Shown: one piece after another, positions 7,336-16,335 of the stretch
Layout: each line of letters starts with the position of its first letter
Numbering within the stretch: the stretch's first letter is position 1
From: Acidobacteriaceae bacterium
GTDB lineage: Bacteria; Acidobacteriota; Terriglobia; Terriglobales; Acidobacteriaceae
Length of the DNA: 35,296 nucleotides
NCBI GenBank assembly: GCA_003165075.1
Contig: PLSM01000167.1
Location: 1-35,296 of the forward strand
Direction of reading: 5' to 3'
Notes under the pieces: model-generated
What the model was told of the DNA's origin: nothing
Seen by the model: the letters and a program-made list of their open reading frames with translations, nothing else
Database searches by the model: none
Made by a program: the position numbers and the translations under genes

Positions 7336-9354
7336 GTGTATCTGGAATTACAGAAGAGGCTCACGGAACATCTTCGCGCGGTTCTGCAGACAAAATACGA
7401 TCTTCAAATCGAAGTCATTCCGCTGGAGATTCCGCCAGACTTGCGTTTTGGCGAGTTAGCGACGCCGATCGCATTCGAGCTGGCGCGCAAGTTGCGTAAG
7501 GCGCCGAAGATCATTGCGCAGGAGATTGTGGCCGCACTAGGCCATCTGGATGGCTTTTCTTCCTTTGAGGTAGCAGGCGCAGGTTATATCAATGCGCGGC
7601 TGGATCGGGCTGCCGGTGTTCGGCTGGCCGCCGGCTCAGAAGGCGGATCGCCGTCTGCGCAGGGATCGCCGGAACTGACCAGGGGTCATGCACTGGTCGA
7701 GCACTCCAGCATCAATCCCAACAAGGCCGCGCACATCGGCCATTTGCGCAATGCAATCCTGGGCGATACGTTTGTGCGCCTGCTGCGCGCCGCCGGGTAC
7801 AAGGTGGACGTGCAGAACTATATCGACAACACCGGCGTACAGGTGGCTGATGTGGTGGTGGGCTTTCTGCACCTGGAAGGCAGATCGCTCGCAGACATCC
7901 GGCAGTTGCTGGGAGAGCTTAAGCGCAGCGGCGTAAGGATCGATTACTACTGCTGGGATCTTTACGCGCGCACATCGCAGTGGTACGCCAGCGGTAGCCC
8001 CGAGGAGAATGAAGCACGGAAGCGCTTTCGCTATGCGACGATGCACGAGATCGAGCGCGGTTGCAATGAGACTGCGGAAGTGGCCGAACTCATCTCGACC
8101 TCGGTTTTGCGGCGGCATCTTGAAACCATGCTGCGGCTGGACATTGAATACGATTTTCTGCCCCGCGAAAGCGAAATTCTGCACTTGAATTTTTGGGCGC
8201 TGGCCTTTGAGCAGTTGAAGCAGACTGGCGTTCTCTATTTTGAAAACGAAGGCAAAAACAAGGGTTGCTGGGTCATGACGCGACCCGCCGCAGGGACGCA
8301 GCCCATCCAGGAGGATGACGGCCCGAAGGGCACAGACGAGGACGCGAAGGTCATTGTGCGCTCCAACGGCACCGTGACGTATGTGGGCAAGGACATCGCC
8401 TATCACTTGTGGAAGTTTGGCTTGCTCGGCCGCGATTTCGGATACAAGCCGTTCTTCACTTATCCGAGCCACGAGTGCTGGATCTCAGCCGAACATGGCG
8501 ACGAACCTCATCCGCATTTCGGCGGAGCACAGGCCATCTATAACGTCATTGATGCTCGCCAGAGCGACCCGCAGGCCAACGTGATACAAGCCTTGCGCGG
8601 AATGGGCCACACAGCCCAGGCCGACCATTACACGCACTTCAGCTACGAGATGGTGGCGCTGACGCCGCGCTGCGCTGTCGAGCTGGGCTACGACGTTTCA
8701 GAAGAAGACCTGGCCCGGCCGTACATCGAGGTCAGTGGGCGCAAGGGTTTCGGTGTCAAGGCAGATGACCTGATCGACAAACTCATCGCCGCAACTCGTG
8801 CCGAGGTCGATGCGCGTCAGACCGGCCGCGACGAGGGCGAGCGGCAGCGTATCGCGGAACAAATTGCCATCGGAGCGTTGCGCTACTTCATGCTCAAGTT
8901 CACACGCAATTCCGTAATCGCTTTCGACTTCAAAGATGCGCTCAGCTTTGAAGGCGAGACCGGCCCGTACATTCAGTACGCCGTGGTGCGTGCACGCAAT
9001 ATTTTCCGTAAGGCTGGAACCACGCCTGACGCTGTGCTCGACGAGTTTGCCGGCATCGATCCCGCTGCCTACCTGGAAGGGGAAGCCAACGAAGACATCT
9101 GGGCGCTGTGGTTGCGCGCCGGCCGGCGTTCGCTGGTGCTGGAACAGTGTATCTCGACATCCGAGCCGGCGCATCTGGCCAAACACGGCTTTCAGTTGGC
9201 GCAGGAGTTCAATAACTTCTACCACAAGCACCATATCCTCACCGAAGAGGACCCGACGCGGAAAATATTCTTGCTGGCTACGGTCGCGGTTGCGCTGCGG
9301 GAGCTGATTGTGGTCCTGAGCTGGCTGGGCATCGAGAGCCCGGAAGCAATGTAA
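7336..9354 (+). CDS. argS: Arginyl-tRNA synthetase (long, divergent form)
   Basis: Class I synthetase charging tRNA-Arg. The N-terminal Add-1-like domain spans about 1-95. The HIGH motif is intact in NKAAHIGHLRNAILGD (HIGH at 133-136), followed by VDVQNYIDNTGVQVADV, typical of ArgRS. The KMSKS region is replaced by a GRKGFGVKADDLIDKL segment, and the DALRD-type C-terminal anticodon domain follows (GPYIQYAVVRARNIFRK). At 672 aa it is about 80-100 residues longer than the common bacterial enzyme, with extra sequence in the catalytic half. I start at GTG 7336, which has GAGG nine bases upstream. The open frame reaches back to 6838 inside metG on the other strand, which cannot be coding. TTG 7321 is an alternative. 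Confidence 0.93.
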   Translation: MYLELQKRLTEHLRAVLQTKYDLQIEVIPLEIPPDLRFGELATPIAFELARKLRKAPKIIAQEIVAALGHLDGFSSFEVAGAGYINARLDRAAGVRLAAGSEGGSPSAQGSPELTRGHALVEHSSINPNKAAHIGHLRNAILGDTFVRLLRAAGYKVDVQNYIDNTGVQVADVVVGFLHLEGRSLADIRQLLGELKRSGVRIDYYCWDLYARTSQWYASGSPEENEARKRFRYATMHEIERGCNETAEVAELISTSVLRRHLETMLRLDIEYDFLPRESEILHLNFWALAFEQLKQTGVLYFENEGKNKGCWVMTRPAAGTQPIQEDDGPKGTDEDAKVIVRSNGTVTYVGKDIAYHLWKFGLLGRDFGYKPFFTYPSHECWISAEHGDEPHPHFGGAQAIYNVIDARQSDPQANVIQALRGMGHTAQADHYTHFSYEMVALTPRCAVELGYDVSEEDLARPYIEVSGRKGFGVKADDLIDKLIAATRAEVDARQTGRDEGERQRIAEQIAIGALRYFMLKFTRNSVIAFDFKDALSFEGETGPYIQYAVVRARNIFRKAGTTPDAVLDEFAGIDPAAYLEGEANEDIWALWLRAGRRSLVLEQCISTSEPAHLAKHGFQLAQEFNNFYHKHHILTEEDPTRKIFLLATVAVALRELIVVLSWLGIESPEAM

Positions 9355-9453
9355 GACAGCTCCTCGCTGTTCGCATTCTGGTATCAGGTCGAGTCTCGCA
9401 CTGGCTGCGACGAAACCGCATCGAGCGCGGTGTTGGTCGCTTGAGGCCCGAAG

Positions 9454-10959
<1,506 letters not shown>

Positions 10960-11149
10960 GGCTCCTATTCTGTCATCGAATAAAGAGTTTGTGGCAACTG
11001 TCTTTGCCATAACGAGCGTCCAGGAAGCCGCACGGATGCTTTGAGAGCCTGTCAAAGACGTCGACAGCAGCGCCCGCGCGGGAACAAAGGGCCGGTGTCG
11101 GCGGGACTGCGCCGGGCGGTACGGTGACGGTCGCGGACCAATCACCAAG

Positions 11150-11215
11150 GGAGTACCCCCCTCCCCCCGTTTCTGTGACTAAATTCCTTATTTTTATATG
11201 TTTAGAGTTAGTGCT
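11150..11215 (+). repeat. C-rich dispersed intergenic element, partial copy 2
   Basis: An AGTACCCC head leads into a C-run ending CTCCCCCC, followed by an AT-rich stretch (TTCCTTATTTTTATATG). It matches the heads of the copies at about 1990 and 20.9 kb, but the later motifs are not clear, so this may be a truncated or diverged copy. It lies in the stretch from 10960 to 11756, in which I find no gene. Confidence 0.4.
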
Positions 11216-11519
11216 TCGCTGTAGAATATTGATTCCAGGGGTGTCATCTGCAGGATATAGACATTAAAGGAGTTAGGTCGCTGTCTGGGCGTGTCAGGAG
11301 TAGTTTGTCTCGCACATTCACGAAGACAAGCCCATTCCGCGCCTGGATGTGGGATGCTTCCCGCCCTTGCGATCAGCCTGTCGAAGCTCGACTCAAATCC
11401 CATTATGCGCCGCATGCAGCTAATTCTCTGCAACGGGGCAGCCGTTCTCCAGATGCGAAGGGGGAGAGCATTGCTGGATGAAGTGCCGCATCCAGCCTTG
11501 TCGTGCGATGGACAGACTG

Positions 11520-11536
11520 CTAGGCCGTATCGACAT
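11520..11536 (-). repeat. Inverted copy of a 17-base repeat end
   Basis: This is an exact reverse complement of ATGTCGATACGGCCTAG, which ends both 90-base direct repeats around vapBC (11714-11730 and 12696-12712). All three copies stop at CTAG and their flanks differ beyond it. The shared boundary suggests a repeat or element terminus. The region from 11194 to 11694 also has an open minus-strand frame whose translation (CHPERSWESS, ACPERSRRG) is that of a well-known dispersed repeat and not of a real protein. Confidence 0.6.
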
Positions 11537-11640
11537 GTACCTTGTTGACCGGTGAGCAAAAGGTCGGATTTCAGGGACCCCGAGCAAACCGCAGGTCCCC
11601 TTCGACTTCGCTCAGGGCAGGCTTTCGACTGCGTTGGGAG

Positions 11641-11730
11641 CAAAGAACTCTCCCAACTTCGCTCAGGATGACACATCAAAGATTTATTTATCAATAAGTT
11701 AGCGAGGAGCTATATGTCGATACGGCCTAG
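11641..11730 (+). repeat. 90-base direct repeat, vapBC-proximal copy
   Basis: Aligns without gaps to 12623-12712, with about 14 mismatches in 90 by eye. It contains the dispersed-repeat core CTTCGCTCAGGATGACACAT, an AT-rich middle, and the 17-base end ATGTCGATACGGCCTAG. A related core, ACTTCGCTCAGG, also occurs at 11605-11616 just outside. The repeat ends 26 bases before the vapB start. The two copies enclose the toxin-antitoxin genes and nothing else. Confidence 0.75.
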
Positions 11731-11756
11731 GCGAAGATCTGGCCGGAGATTTGGAT

Positions 11757-12107
11757 ATGTCATTACTATTTGAATTTGACATTAGTAATGAATATGACAT
11801 ACTATCAGAAAAGATAATTGCCATGAGTAATGACATAGTGATGAAGTATGACAAAACGCGACTAAATGACAATGGCCGGATCGTGATACCCGCGGGAATC
11901 CGGCAGGAACTGGGACTAAGGCCCGGCGATACGCTGCTTTTGAGTGTCGAAGGCGGCGTGCTGAAGATCGAGTCCCAGCAGGCGCGGATTCGCCGTGTGC
12001 AGCAGAGCCTGCGGAAGTTCATTCCGCCGGACCGTGTTCTATCCGACGAGCTGGTTACGGAACGAGACGACGAGGCTCAGCGGGAGATGGAGGAGTGGCT
12101 TGGATAA
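11757..12107 (+). CDS. vapB: AbrB/MazE-type antitoxin of a vapBC pair
   Basis: Antitoxin and DNA-binding autoregulator of the toxin encoded immediately downstream. The swapped-hairpin (SpoVT/AbrB) DNA-binding fold is plain at residues 33-65: TRLNDNGRIVIPAGIRQELG then LRPGDTLLLSVEGG. An acidic, hydrophobic tail (VLSDELVTERDDEAQREMEEW) is the likely toxin-binding part. I start at ATG 11757, since GGAGA lies seven bases upstream; ATG 11823 or 11841 would give a more usual length but have no clear ribosome site. The extra N-terminal residues show a six-residue periodicity (DISNEY, DILSEK, IIAMSN, DIVMKY, DKTRLN) coded by 18-base iterons. The 5' end is far more AT-rich than the rest of the window, suggesting separate origin. 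Family is confident, start less so. Confidence 0.82.
   Translation: MSLLFEFDISNEYDILSEKIIAMSNDIVMKYDKTRLNDNGRIVIPAGIRQELGLRPGDTLLLSVEGGVLKIESQQARIRRVQQSLRKFIPPDRVLSDELVTERDDEAQREMEEWLG
11777..11884 (+). repeat. 18-base-spaced TGAC(A) iterons in the 5' end of vapB
   Basis: TGACAT or TGACAA begins at 11777, 11795, 11831, 11849 and 11867, all in an 18-base register; the unit at 11813 is degenerate. An inverted half-site ATGTCA sits at 11757-11762, and ATGTCATTACT (11757-11767) pairs exactly with AGTAATGACAT (11826-11836). AbrB-type antitoxins repress their own operons, so these could be operator half-sites overlapping the translation start. That role is inference; the periodicity is read directly. 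Confidence 0.55.
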
Positions 12108-12486
12108 GGCCTCAGTCCTCGACGGCTCCGCCCTGATGGCCCTGCTTCGCGGTGAGACCGGTGCGGACACGGTGGCAGCCTGTCTGCCAAGCGCCGTAAT
12201 CAGCGCAGTGAATCAAGCCGAGGTCCAGGCCAAGCTGGTTTCTGCCGGCATGGAGGAGCAGGCGGCGTGGTGGCACATCGCTGAAGTCCAGTGCGAGTCG
12301 GTCCCGTTTGACGAGGAGCAGGCGCGTATTGCCGGGGGCCTGGTAACGGCTCCCAAGGCATCCGGCCTCTCCCTGGGCGAGCGCGCCTGCCTGGCTCTTG
12401 CGATGCAGCGCAAAGCGCGCGTCTACACCACCGATCGTACCTGGAAGAATCTTGACCTGGGGATCGATGTTGAAGTGATCGGGTAG
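12100..12486 (+). CDS. vapC: VapC-type PIN-domain toxin ribonuclease
   Basis: PIN-domain endoribonuclease, held inactive by the upstream antitoxin. The acidic residues are in place: Asp in SVLDGSALMALL near residue 8, Glu in the NQAEVQAKL segment, the conserved SLGERACLALA helix, and Asp in YTTDRTW. Length is 128 aa, normal for VapC. It starts at TTG 12100, overlapping the last codons of vapB by eight bases, with GGAGG six bases upstream; this tight overlap is typical of translationally coupled toxin-antitoxin pairs. The open frame continues upstream inside vapB without meaning. The RNA target cannot be predicted. Confidence 0.87.
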   Translation: MDKASVLDGSALMALLRGETGADTVAACLPSAVISAVNQAEVQAKLVSAGMEEQAAWWHIAEVQCESVPFDEEQARIAGGLVTAPKASGLSLGERACLALAMQRKARVYTTDRTWKNLDLGIDVEVIG

Positions 12487-12574
12487 GTTCGTAGCCTTGG
12501 GCGCAGGAACTCCCGCCGCGGTAGGGTGAACAGGCCCCAGTCTCTGACCGTTTGAATTCGTTTCTGAGATTTGT

Positions 12575-12610
12575 GGTTTCCCAGGTCCCAAAATCGGGAC
12601 CTGGGAAACC
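12575..12610. terminator. Perfect 15-base-pair hairpin downstream of vapC
   Basis: GGTTTCCCAGGTCCC (12575-12589) and GGGACCTGGGAAACC (12596-12610) are exact complements around a six-base AAAATC loop. It lies 88 bases after vapC and 13 bases before the distal direct repeat. It could end the vapBC transcript, but no T-run follows on either strand. It may equally be part of the composite repeat. Confidence 0.45.
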
Positions 12611-12622
12611 CGGCGTTAGGAT

Positions 12623-12712
12623 CAAAGAACGCTCCCAGCCCTGCTCAGGATGACACATTAATAATTTAATAATCAACAACTTAGCGAAGAGTTATATGTC
12701 GATACGGCCTAG
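12623..12712 (+). repeat. 90-base direct repeat, smpB-proximal copy
   Basis: Distal partner of 11641-11730. Its last bases, GGCCTAG, contain the TAG-complement that is the smpB stop codon (12709-12711), so the repeat abuts the last smpB codon exactly. Between the two copies lie only vapBC and the hairpin at 12575-12610. This layout fits insertion of a cassette at the 3' end of smpB, or recombination between dispersed repeats; which one is not shown by the sequence. Confidence 0.75.
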
Positions 12713-13260
12713 CGTCCCATGCGGTGCTTGCTGGCGTTGACGGCGGCGCGAGCATCGCGATCGGCTTCGCGGCGGCGTTCGGTTTCACGCTTGTCCCAGT
12801 CCTGTTTACCCTTGGCAATGGCCAGTTCACATTTGACATGCCCGTTGCGGAAGTAAAGCCGGGTGGGGATGAGCGTATGGCCCTTGATCTGCGTCTTGGA
12901 CTGTAGCTTGCGAACCTCGTCCCGATGCAGCAACAGTTTGCGCGTCCGCAGGGCATCATGGTTGGCCATGTTTCCATGCGAGTAAGGCCCAATATGCACG
13001 TTGAGCAGAAACGCCTCGCCGTCCTTGATGAGGCCATAGGAATCTTTGAGGTTGGCGTTGCCCTCGCGAATCGATTTGACCTCGGTTCCGCGCAGGGCCA
13101 CACCCGCCTCAATCTTCTCCAGAAGAAAGTAATTATGGCTGGCGGCGCGGTTCTGCGCAGCATCGCGTTCGCCGGCAGCCACGGGGTTGCGGGGCCGGGC
13201 CGGCTTCTGTGGTCCGGGGCGGTCTGCCTGGTTAATCACGTGGCTGGTTTGGCGAGCCAT
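12709..13260 (-). CDS. smpB: SsrA-binding protein SmpB
   Basis: Partner of tmRNA in trans-translation, rescuing stalled ribosomes. The core begins near residue 42 with HNYFLLEKIEAGVALRGTEV, followed by VKSIREGNANLKDSY, the conserved HIGPYSHGN, RKLLLHRDEV, and the basic C-terminal tail with GKQDWDKRETE. Length is 183 aa against about 150-160 in most bacteria; the extra 41 residues are an N-terminal basic, Pro-rich, probably disordered extension. I chose ATG 13260 because AAGGAAA lies seven bases upstream; ATG 13284 lacks a ribosome site. The stop codon falls in a 90-base repeat. No tmRNA gene was recognised in the window. Confidence 0.95.
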   Translation of the reverse strand: MARQTSHVINQADRPGPQKPARPRNPVAAGERDAAQNRAASHNYFLLEKIEAGVALRGTEVKSIREGNANLKDSYGLIKDGEAFLLNVHIGPYSHGNMANHDALRTRKLLLHRDEVRKLQSKTQIKGHTLIPTRLYFRNGHVKCELAIAKGKQDWDKRETERRREADRDARAAVNASKHRMGR

Positions 13261-13329
13261 AGGGAAGTTTCCTTGAATCTTCATGGTAGCATCGTGGCTG
13301 CTTTCTCTTTAACCGACGCGGGGCTTTGC

Positions 13330-13335
13330 TAAAAT
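13330..13335 (+). promoter_or_regulatory. Possible -10 box for the secretin operon
   Basis: TAAAAT lies in the smpB-secretin divergent interval, 112 bases before the secretin start, with a weak TTTAAC at 16 bases upstream. The leader between it and the start contains two CCGGAGAG copies (13407-13414, 13424-13431) of unknown meaning. Confidence 0.3.
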
Positions 13336-13447
13336 GAGGGATCGTTGGATGGGAATAGCCACCAATAGGAGTTGCGTCCAGGGCGGCCAAGGCGGCCCTA
13401 TTGAGTCCGGAGAGCAATATGCGCCGGAGAGGACGCCTGGGAGCAAG

Positions 13448-15844
13448 ATGAAGCACCGCGCCGTCTTTCCGACTGCGACCCGGATTACCTGCTGGATTGC
13501 TAGTCTCGCTGTTCTTGCCGTTCTGGGCCTGGGCTGCACGCAATCGCGTGCGGAATCGGCGAACACCGTATACAAGCACGGACAGACTGCCGAAGCGCGG
13601 GAAGACTACGACGCTGCCTACCAGCTCTATCAAAAGGCCAATACCATGGCCCCCAGGGATCTGCGCATCCGAACTGCGCTCTACCGAGTGCGGCTCTCCG
13701 CCTCAGCGCTGCATGTAACCAAGGGGCGCAAGTTACTGGATGCCGGCGATACGCAAGGAGCCCTGGTAGAACTTCTGCGCGCCGCGGAAATCGACCCAGG
13801 AAACGAGGCCGCGCAGCAGGCGATTGCCAGAGTCCGTGTGCGGCAAGGGGAACAGACGCAAGCGGCTGCGCCCAGTCTGATTGAAGCGCCCGGCACGCAG
13901 GAAGAACTTGACTCCATGGGTGCGCCGCCGCAGCTCAAGCCGGTGTCAAAAGAGCCCGTGACCCTGCACATGGTCGAAGACGCCAAGGTCGTGTACCAAG
14001 CGATAGGCAAGGCCGCCGGAATCAATGTGCTTTTTGACCCGGACTACATCTCGAAACGCATCCAGGTGGACCTTAACAACGTGTCCCTGATGGATGCACT
14101 GCACATTGTGGGCACCATGTCGGCCACTTTCTGGCGGCCAGTCACATCGAACACGATCTTCGTTGCCCAGGACTCCCGCACCAAGCGGGCGGCGCTGGAT
14201 GAGCAGGCGGTGCAGACCTTCTACCTGACCAACGCCTGGCAGCAAAACGATTTGACGGATGTGCAGACCGCGGTGCGCAACGTGCTCACCAACGTGAAGG
14301 CCTATGGCGTGGCCAGCCAGAACGCAATTGTCGTGCGGGGAACGCCGGACGAGCTGCTGCTGGCGCAGAAGCTGATCAACGATCTGGACAAGGCGCGGCC
14401 CGAAGTCGTGGTGGACATAGCGATACTGGAGGTGAGCAAGAACTGGGAACGGAATCTTGGTCTTTCCTGGCCCAGCAGCATCGGCGTTACACTGCAGCCT
14501 CCGACCAGCAGCTCTTCCTCCTCCTCCTCCTCCTCCTCTTCGTCGAGCACAAGCACAAGCACAACGACCAGTCCTACGCTCTACGATCTCTCTCACTTGA
14601 AGGCGTCGAATTTTGCGGTGTCGGTGGGTTCGGCAACCGCCAACCTGCTGCTGACCGACTCGAATACCAAGATTCTGCAGAATCCACGCATCCGGGCTAC
14701 CGACCAGCAGAAGGCCACGATGAAAATCGGCTCGCGGATTCCCATCGCCACCGGTTCCTACCAGACCGGAGCGGCAACAGCGCTGGTCAGTTCGCTAGTG
14801 AACACCCAGTTCCAGTACCAGGACGTGGGCGTGAATATCGAGATCACTCCTACGGTTCACTTTGACAACGACGTAACGCTGAAGATCAAGATCGAGGTGA
14901 CCGCGCAGAGCGGTTCAGTGACCATCAGCGGAGTTACCGAGCCGATTCTCAGCCAGCGCGTCGCGGAGCAGGTCATACGCCTGCGCGAGGGCGAGGCCAA
15001 CATCCTGGGAGGCATTCAGGAACAACAGATCCAGGAGAGTTGGAGCGGCATCCCGGGATTGAGCTCGATCCCCATCCTGCGTTACCTTTTCGGCTCCAAG
15101 GACCATTCCATTCAGGATGACGAGATTGTATTTCTGATGGTGCCGCATATCGTCCGCTCGCCGGTACTGACGCCGGTGAATCTGCGCACCATCGATACCG
15201 GGGTGGGCACGTCGATCGAGTTGCGCCGCGAATCCAGTGACACGACAGGAACGAATCCCGCGGCCGCAGTTCCGGTGCGTCCCGTTGCTGCGCAACCCAC
15301 GGTGGGGACGGTTCCCGGACTGACCGCGGAGGCGGCCGCGCCCGCCGCACTGGCGCAGCTGAAATCTGCAGCGGAAACAAATGGAAATGTGGCAGCCGCC
15401 AATGCCGTCCCCGCCTCACCTCCGTCTCCTTCCCGGCTTGGTTTTTCGCTCAACCCGTTGCCTGGTCCGGTGGGCGCGGGCACCACGTTCCAGATTCCGG
15501 TCGTCGTCACCGGCGCGGTTGATATTGCTTCGGTTCCATTGCAGATTCAATACGACCCGGCCAGGCTGTCGCTGGTGAACGTGGACAAGGGAGATTTCCT
15601 GGGTCAGGACGGACAGGCCGTGGCACTGGTGCATCGCGACGACGGTCCTGGCGCGATTGTTCTCAACGCCTCGCGACCGCCTGGTGTCGCCGGAGTGAGC
15701 GGAGCGGGTGTGGTCTGCGTTTTGAGTTTCCAGGCCAAGTCCGCGGGCGAAAGCGCCATCACCATCACGCGTCCCGGAGCAGTGACGAGCGCCCAGAAAT
15801 CGGTTCAGGCACAGGGCGCGCAAGTCTCTGTTGTGGTCAAGTAA
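13448..15844 (+). CDS. Secretin (GspD/PilQ type) with TPR repeats and C-terminal cohesin-like domain
   Basis: Outer-membrane secretin subunit, 798 aa. Order of parts: signal peptide to about residue 30 (possible but poor lipobox ending GLGC); TPR-like helices at about 40-130; STN/N0-like domain 172-250; a further N-domain 256-315; the secretin barrel 320-575 with the conserved GIPGLSSIPILRYLFGS segment (534-550); an Ala/Pro/Thr linker; and a cohesin-like beta domain from about 670 to the end (IPVVVTGAVDIASVPLQIQY, then FLGQDGQAV). A run of 14 serines at 354-367 breaks the barrel region. GGGAG precedes ATG 13448; an upstream in-frame ATG at 13334 lacks support. Two pseudopilins follow within 13 and 8 bases of the preceding genes, so this is an operon of a type II secretion or pilus-like system. 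No ATPase or inner-membrane platform gene is adjacent. Confidence 0.88.
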   Translation: MKHRAVFPTATRITCWIASLAVLAVLGLGCTQSRAESANTVYKHGQTAEAREDYDAAYQLYQKANTMAPRDLRIRTALYRVRLSASALHVTKGRKLLDAGDTQGALVELLRAAEIDPGNEAAQQAIARVRVRQGEQTQAAAPSLIEAPGTQEELDSMGAPPQLKPVSKEPVTLHMVEDAKVVYQAIGKAAGINVLFDPDYISKRIQVDLNNVSLMDALHIVGTMSATFWRPVTSNTIFVAQDSRTKRAALDEQAVQTFYLTNAWQQNDLTDVQTAVRNVLTNVKAYGVASQNAIVVRGTPDELLLAQKLINDLDKARPEVVVDIAILEVSKNWERNLGLSWPSSIGVTLQPPTSSSSSSSSSSSSSSTSTSTTTSPTLYDLSHLKASNFAVSVGSATANLLLTDSNTKILQNPRIRATDQQKATMKIGSRIPIATGSYQTGAATALVSSLVNTQFQYQDVGVNIEITPTVHFDNDVTLKIKIEVTAQSGSVTISGVTEPILSQRVAEQVIRLREGEANILGGIQEQQIQESWSGIPGLSSIPILRYLFGSKDHSIQDDEIVFLMVPHIVRSPVLTPVNLRTIDTGVGTSIELRRESSDTTGTNPAAAVPVRPVAAQPTVGTVPGLTAEAAAPAALAQLKSAAETNGNVAAANAVPASPPSPSRLGFSLNPLPGPVGAGTTFQIPVVVTGAVDIASVPLQIQYDPARLSLVNVDKGDFLGQDGQAVALVHRDDGPGAIVLNASRPPGVAGVSGAGVVCVLSFQAKSAGESAITITRPGAVTSAQKSVQAQGAQVSVVVK

Positions 15845-15856
15845 TATGAGGCGCCG

Positions 15857-16327
15857 ATGAGTGTCGAGCAGCAAATCCGGAAGCGCGGAGAGCGCGGCCT
15901 TACGCTGGTTGAGCTCATTGTCACCGTGTCGCTACTGGCAATTCTGGCTTCGGCGGCGGTTCCAGTTGCACGATTCCAAGTGAAACGCGAAAAGGAGCGG
16001 GAGCTTCGCCGGGACTTGTGGGAGATGCGCGACGCCATCGACCACTACAAGGATGCTGCCGACAAAGGCGCAATTCAGACCAAGGTGGATAGTCAGAACT
16101 ACCCGCCCGACCTGGAAACGCTGGTGACCGGCGTGGACGTTCAAAGCAAGAAAGTGAAGTTTCTGCGTCGCATACCCATCGATCCAATGACCGGCAGAGC
16201 CGAATGGGGGCTGCGCTCGATGCAGGACGATCCGTCCTCGGACTCTTACGGCGGCCAGAGCGTCTTCGATGTGCACTCCAAGTCCACGGGTACAGGCCTG
16301 GACGGCACCAAGTATTCTGACTGGTAG
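15857..16327 (+). CDS. Type II secretion pseudopilin, GspG-like (first)
   Basis: Prepilin-type protein of 156 aa. The cleavage/methylation motif G|LTLVELIVTVSLLAILASAA sits at residues 14-34, after a short charged leader (RKRGERG), and would be processed by a prepilin peptidase. The conserved central helix (DLWEMRDAIDHYKDAADKG), PPDLETLV and RIPIDPMTG match GspG. The C-terminus, VFDVHSKSTGTGLDGTKYSDW, is a GspG-type Asp-rich calcium-binding-loop candidate and closely resembles the tail of the next gene. GAGG lies five bases before the start. It is cotranscribed with the secretin. Confidence 0.88.
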   Translation: MSVEQQIRKRGERGLTLVELIVTVSLLAILASAAVPVARFQVKREKERELRRDLWEMRDAIDHYKDAADKGAIQTKVDSQNYPPDLETLVTGVDVQSKKVKFLRRIPIDPMTGRAEWGLRSMQDDPSSDSYGGQSVFDVHSKSTGTGLDGTKYSDW

Positions 16328-16335
16328 AGAGCACA

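Noticed and set aside
11194..11694. A 166-residue minus-strand frame reading CHPERS and CPERSRRG.
   Set aside because: This is the translation of a dispersed nucleotide repeat that is often misannotated as protein.
12487..13447. A tmRNA gene near smpB.
   Set aside because: No tRNA-like ends or tag-peptide frame could be found on either strand of the flanking DNA.
13336..13447. A riboswitch (for example a cyclic di-GMP type) in the secretin leader.
   Set aside because: There is a repeated CCGGAGAG and a weak GGCC-rich stem but no match to a known aptamer core.
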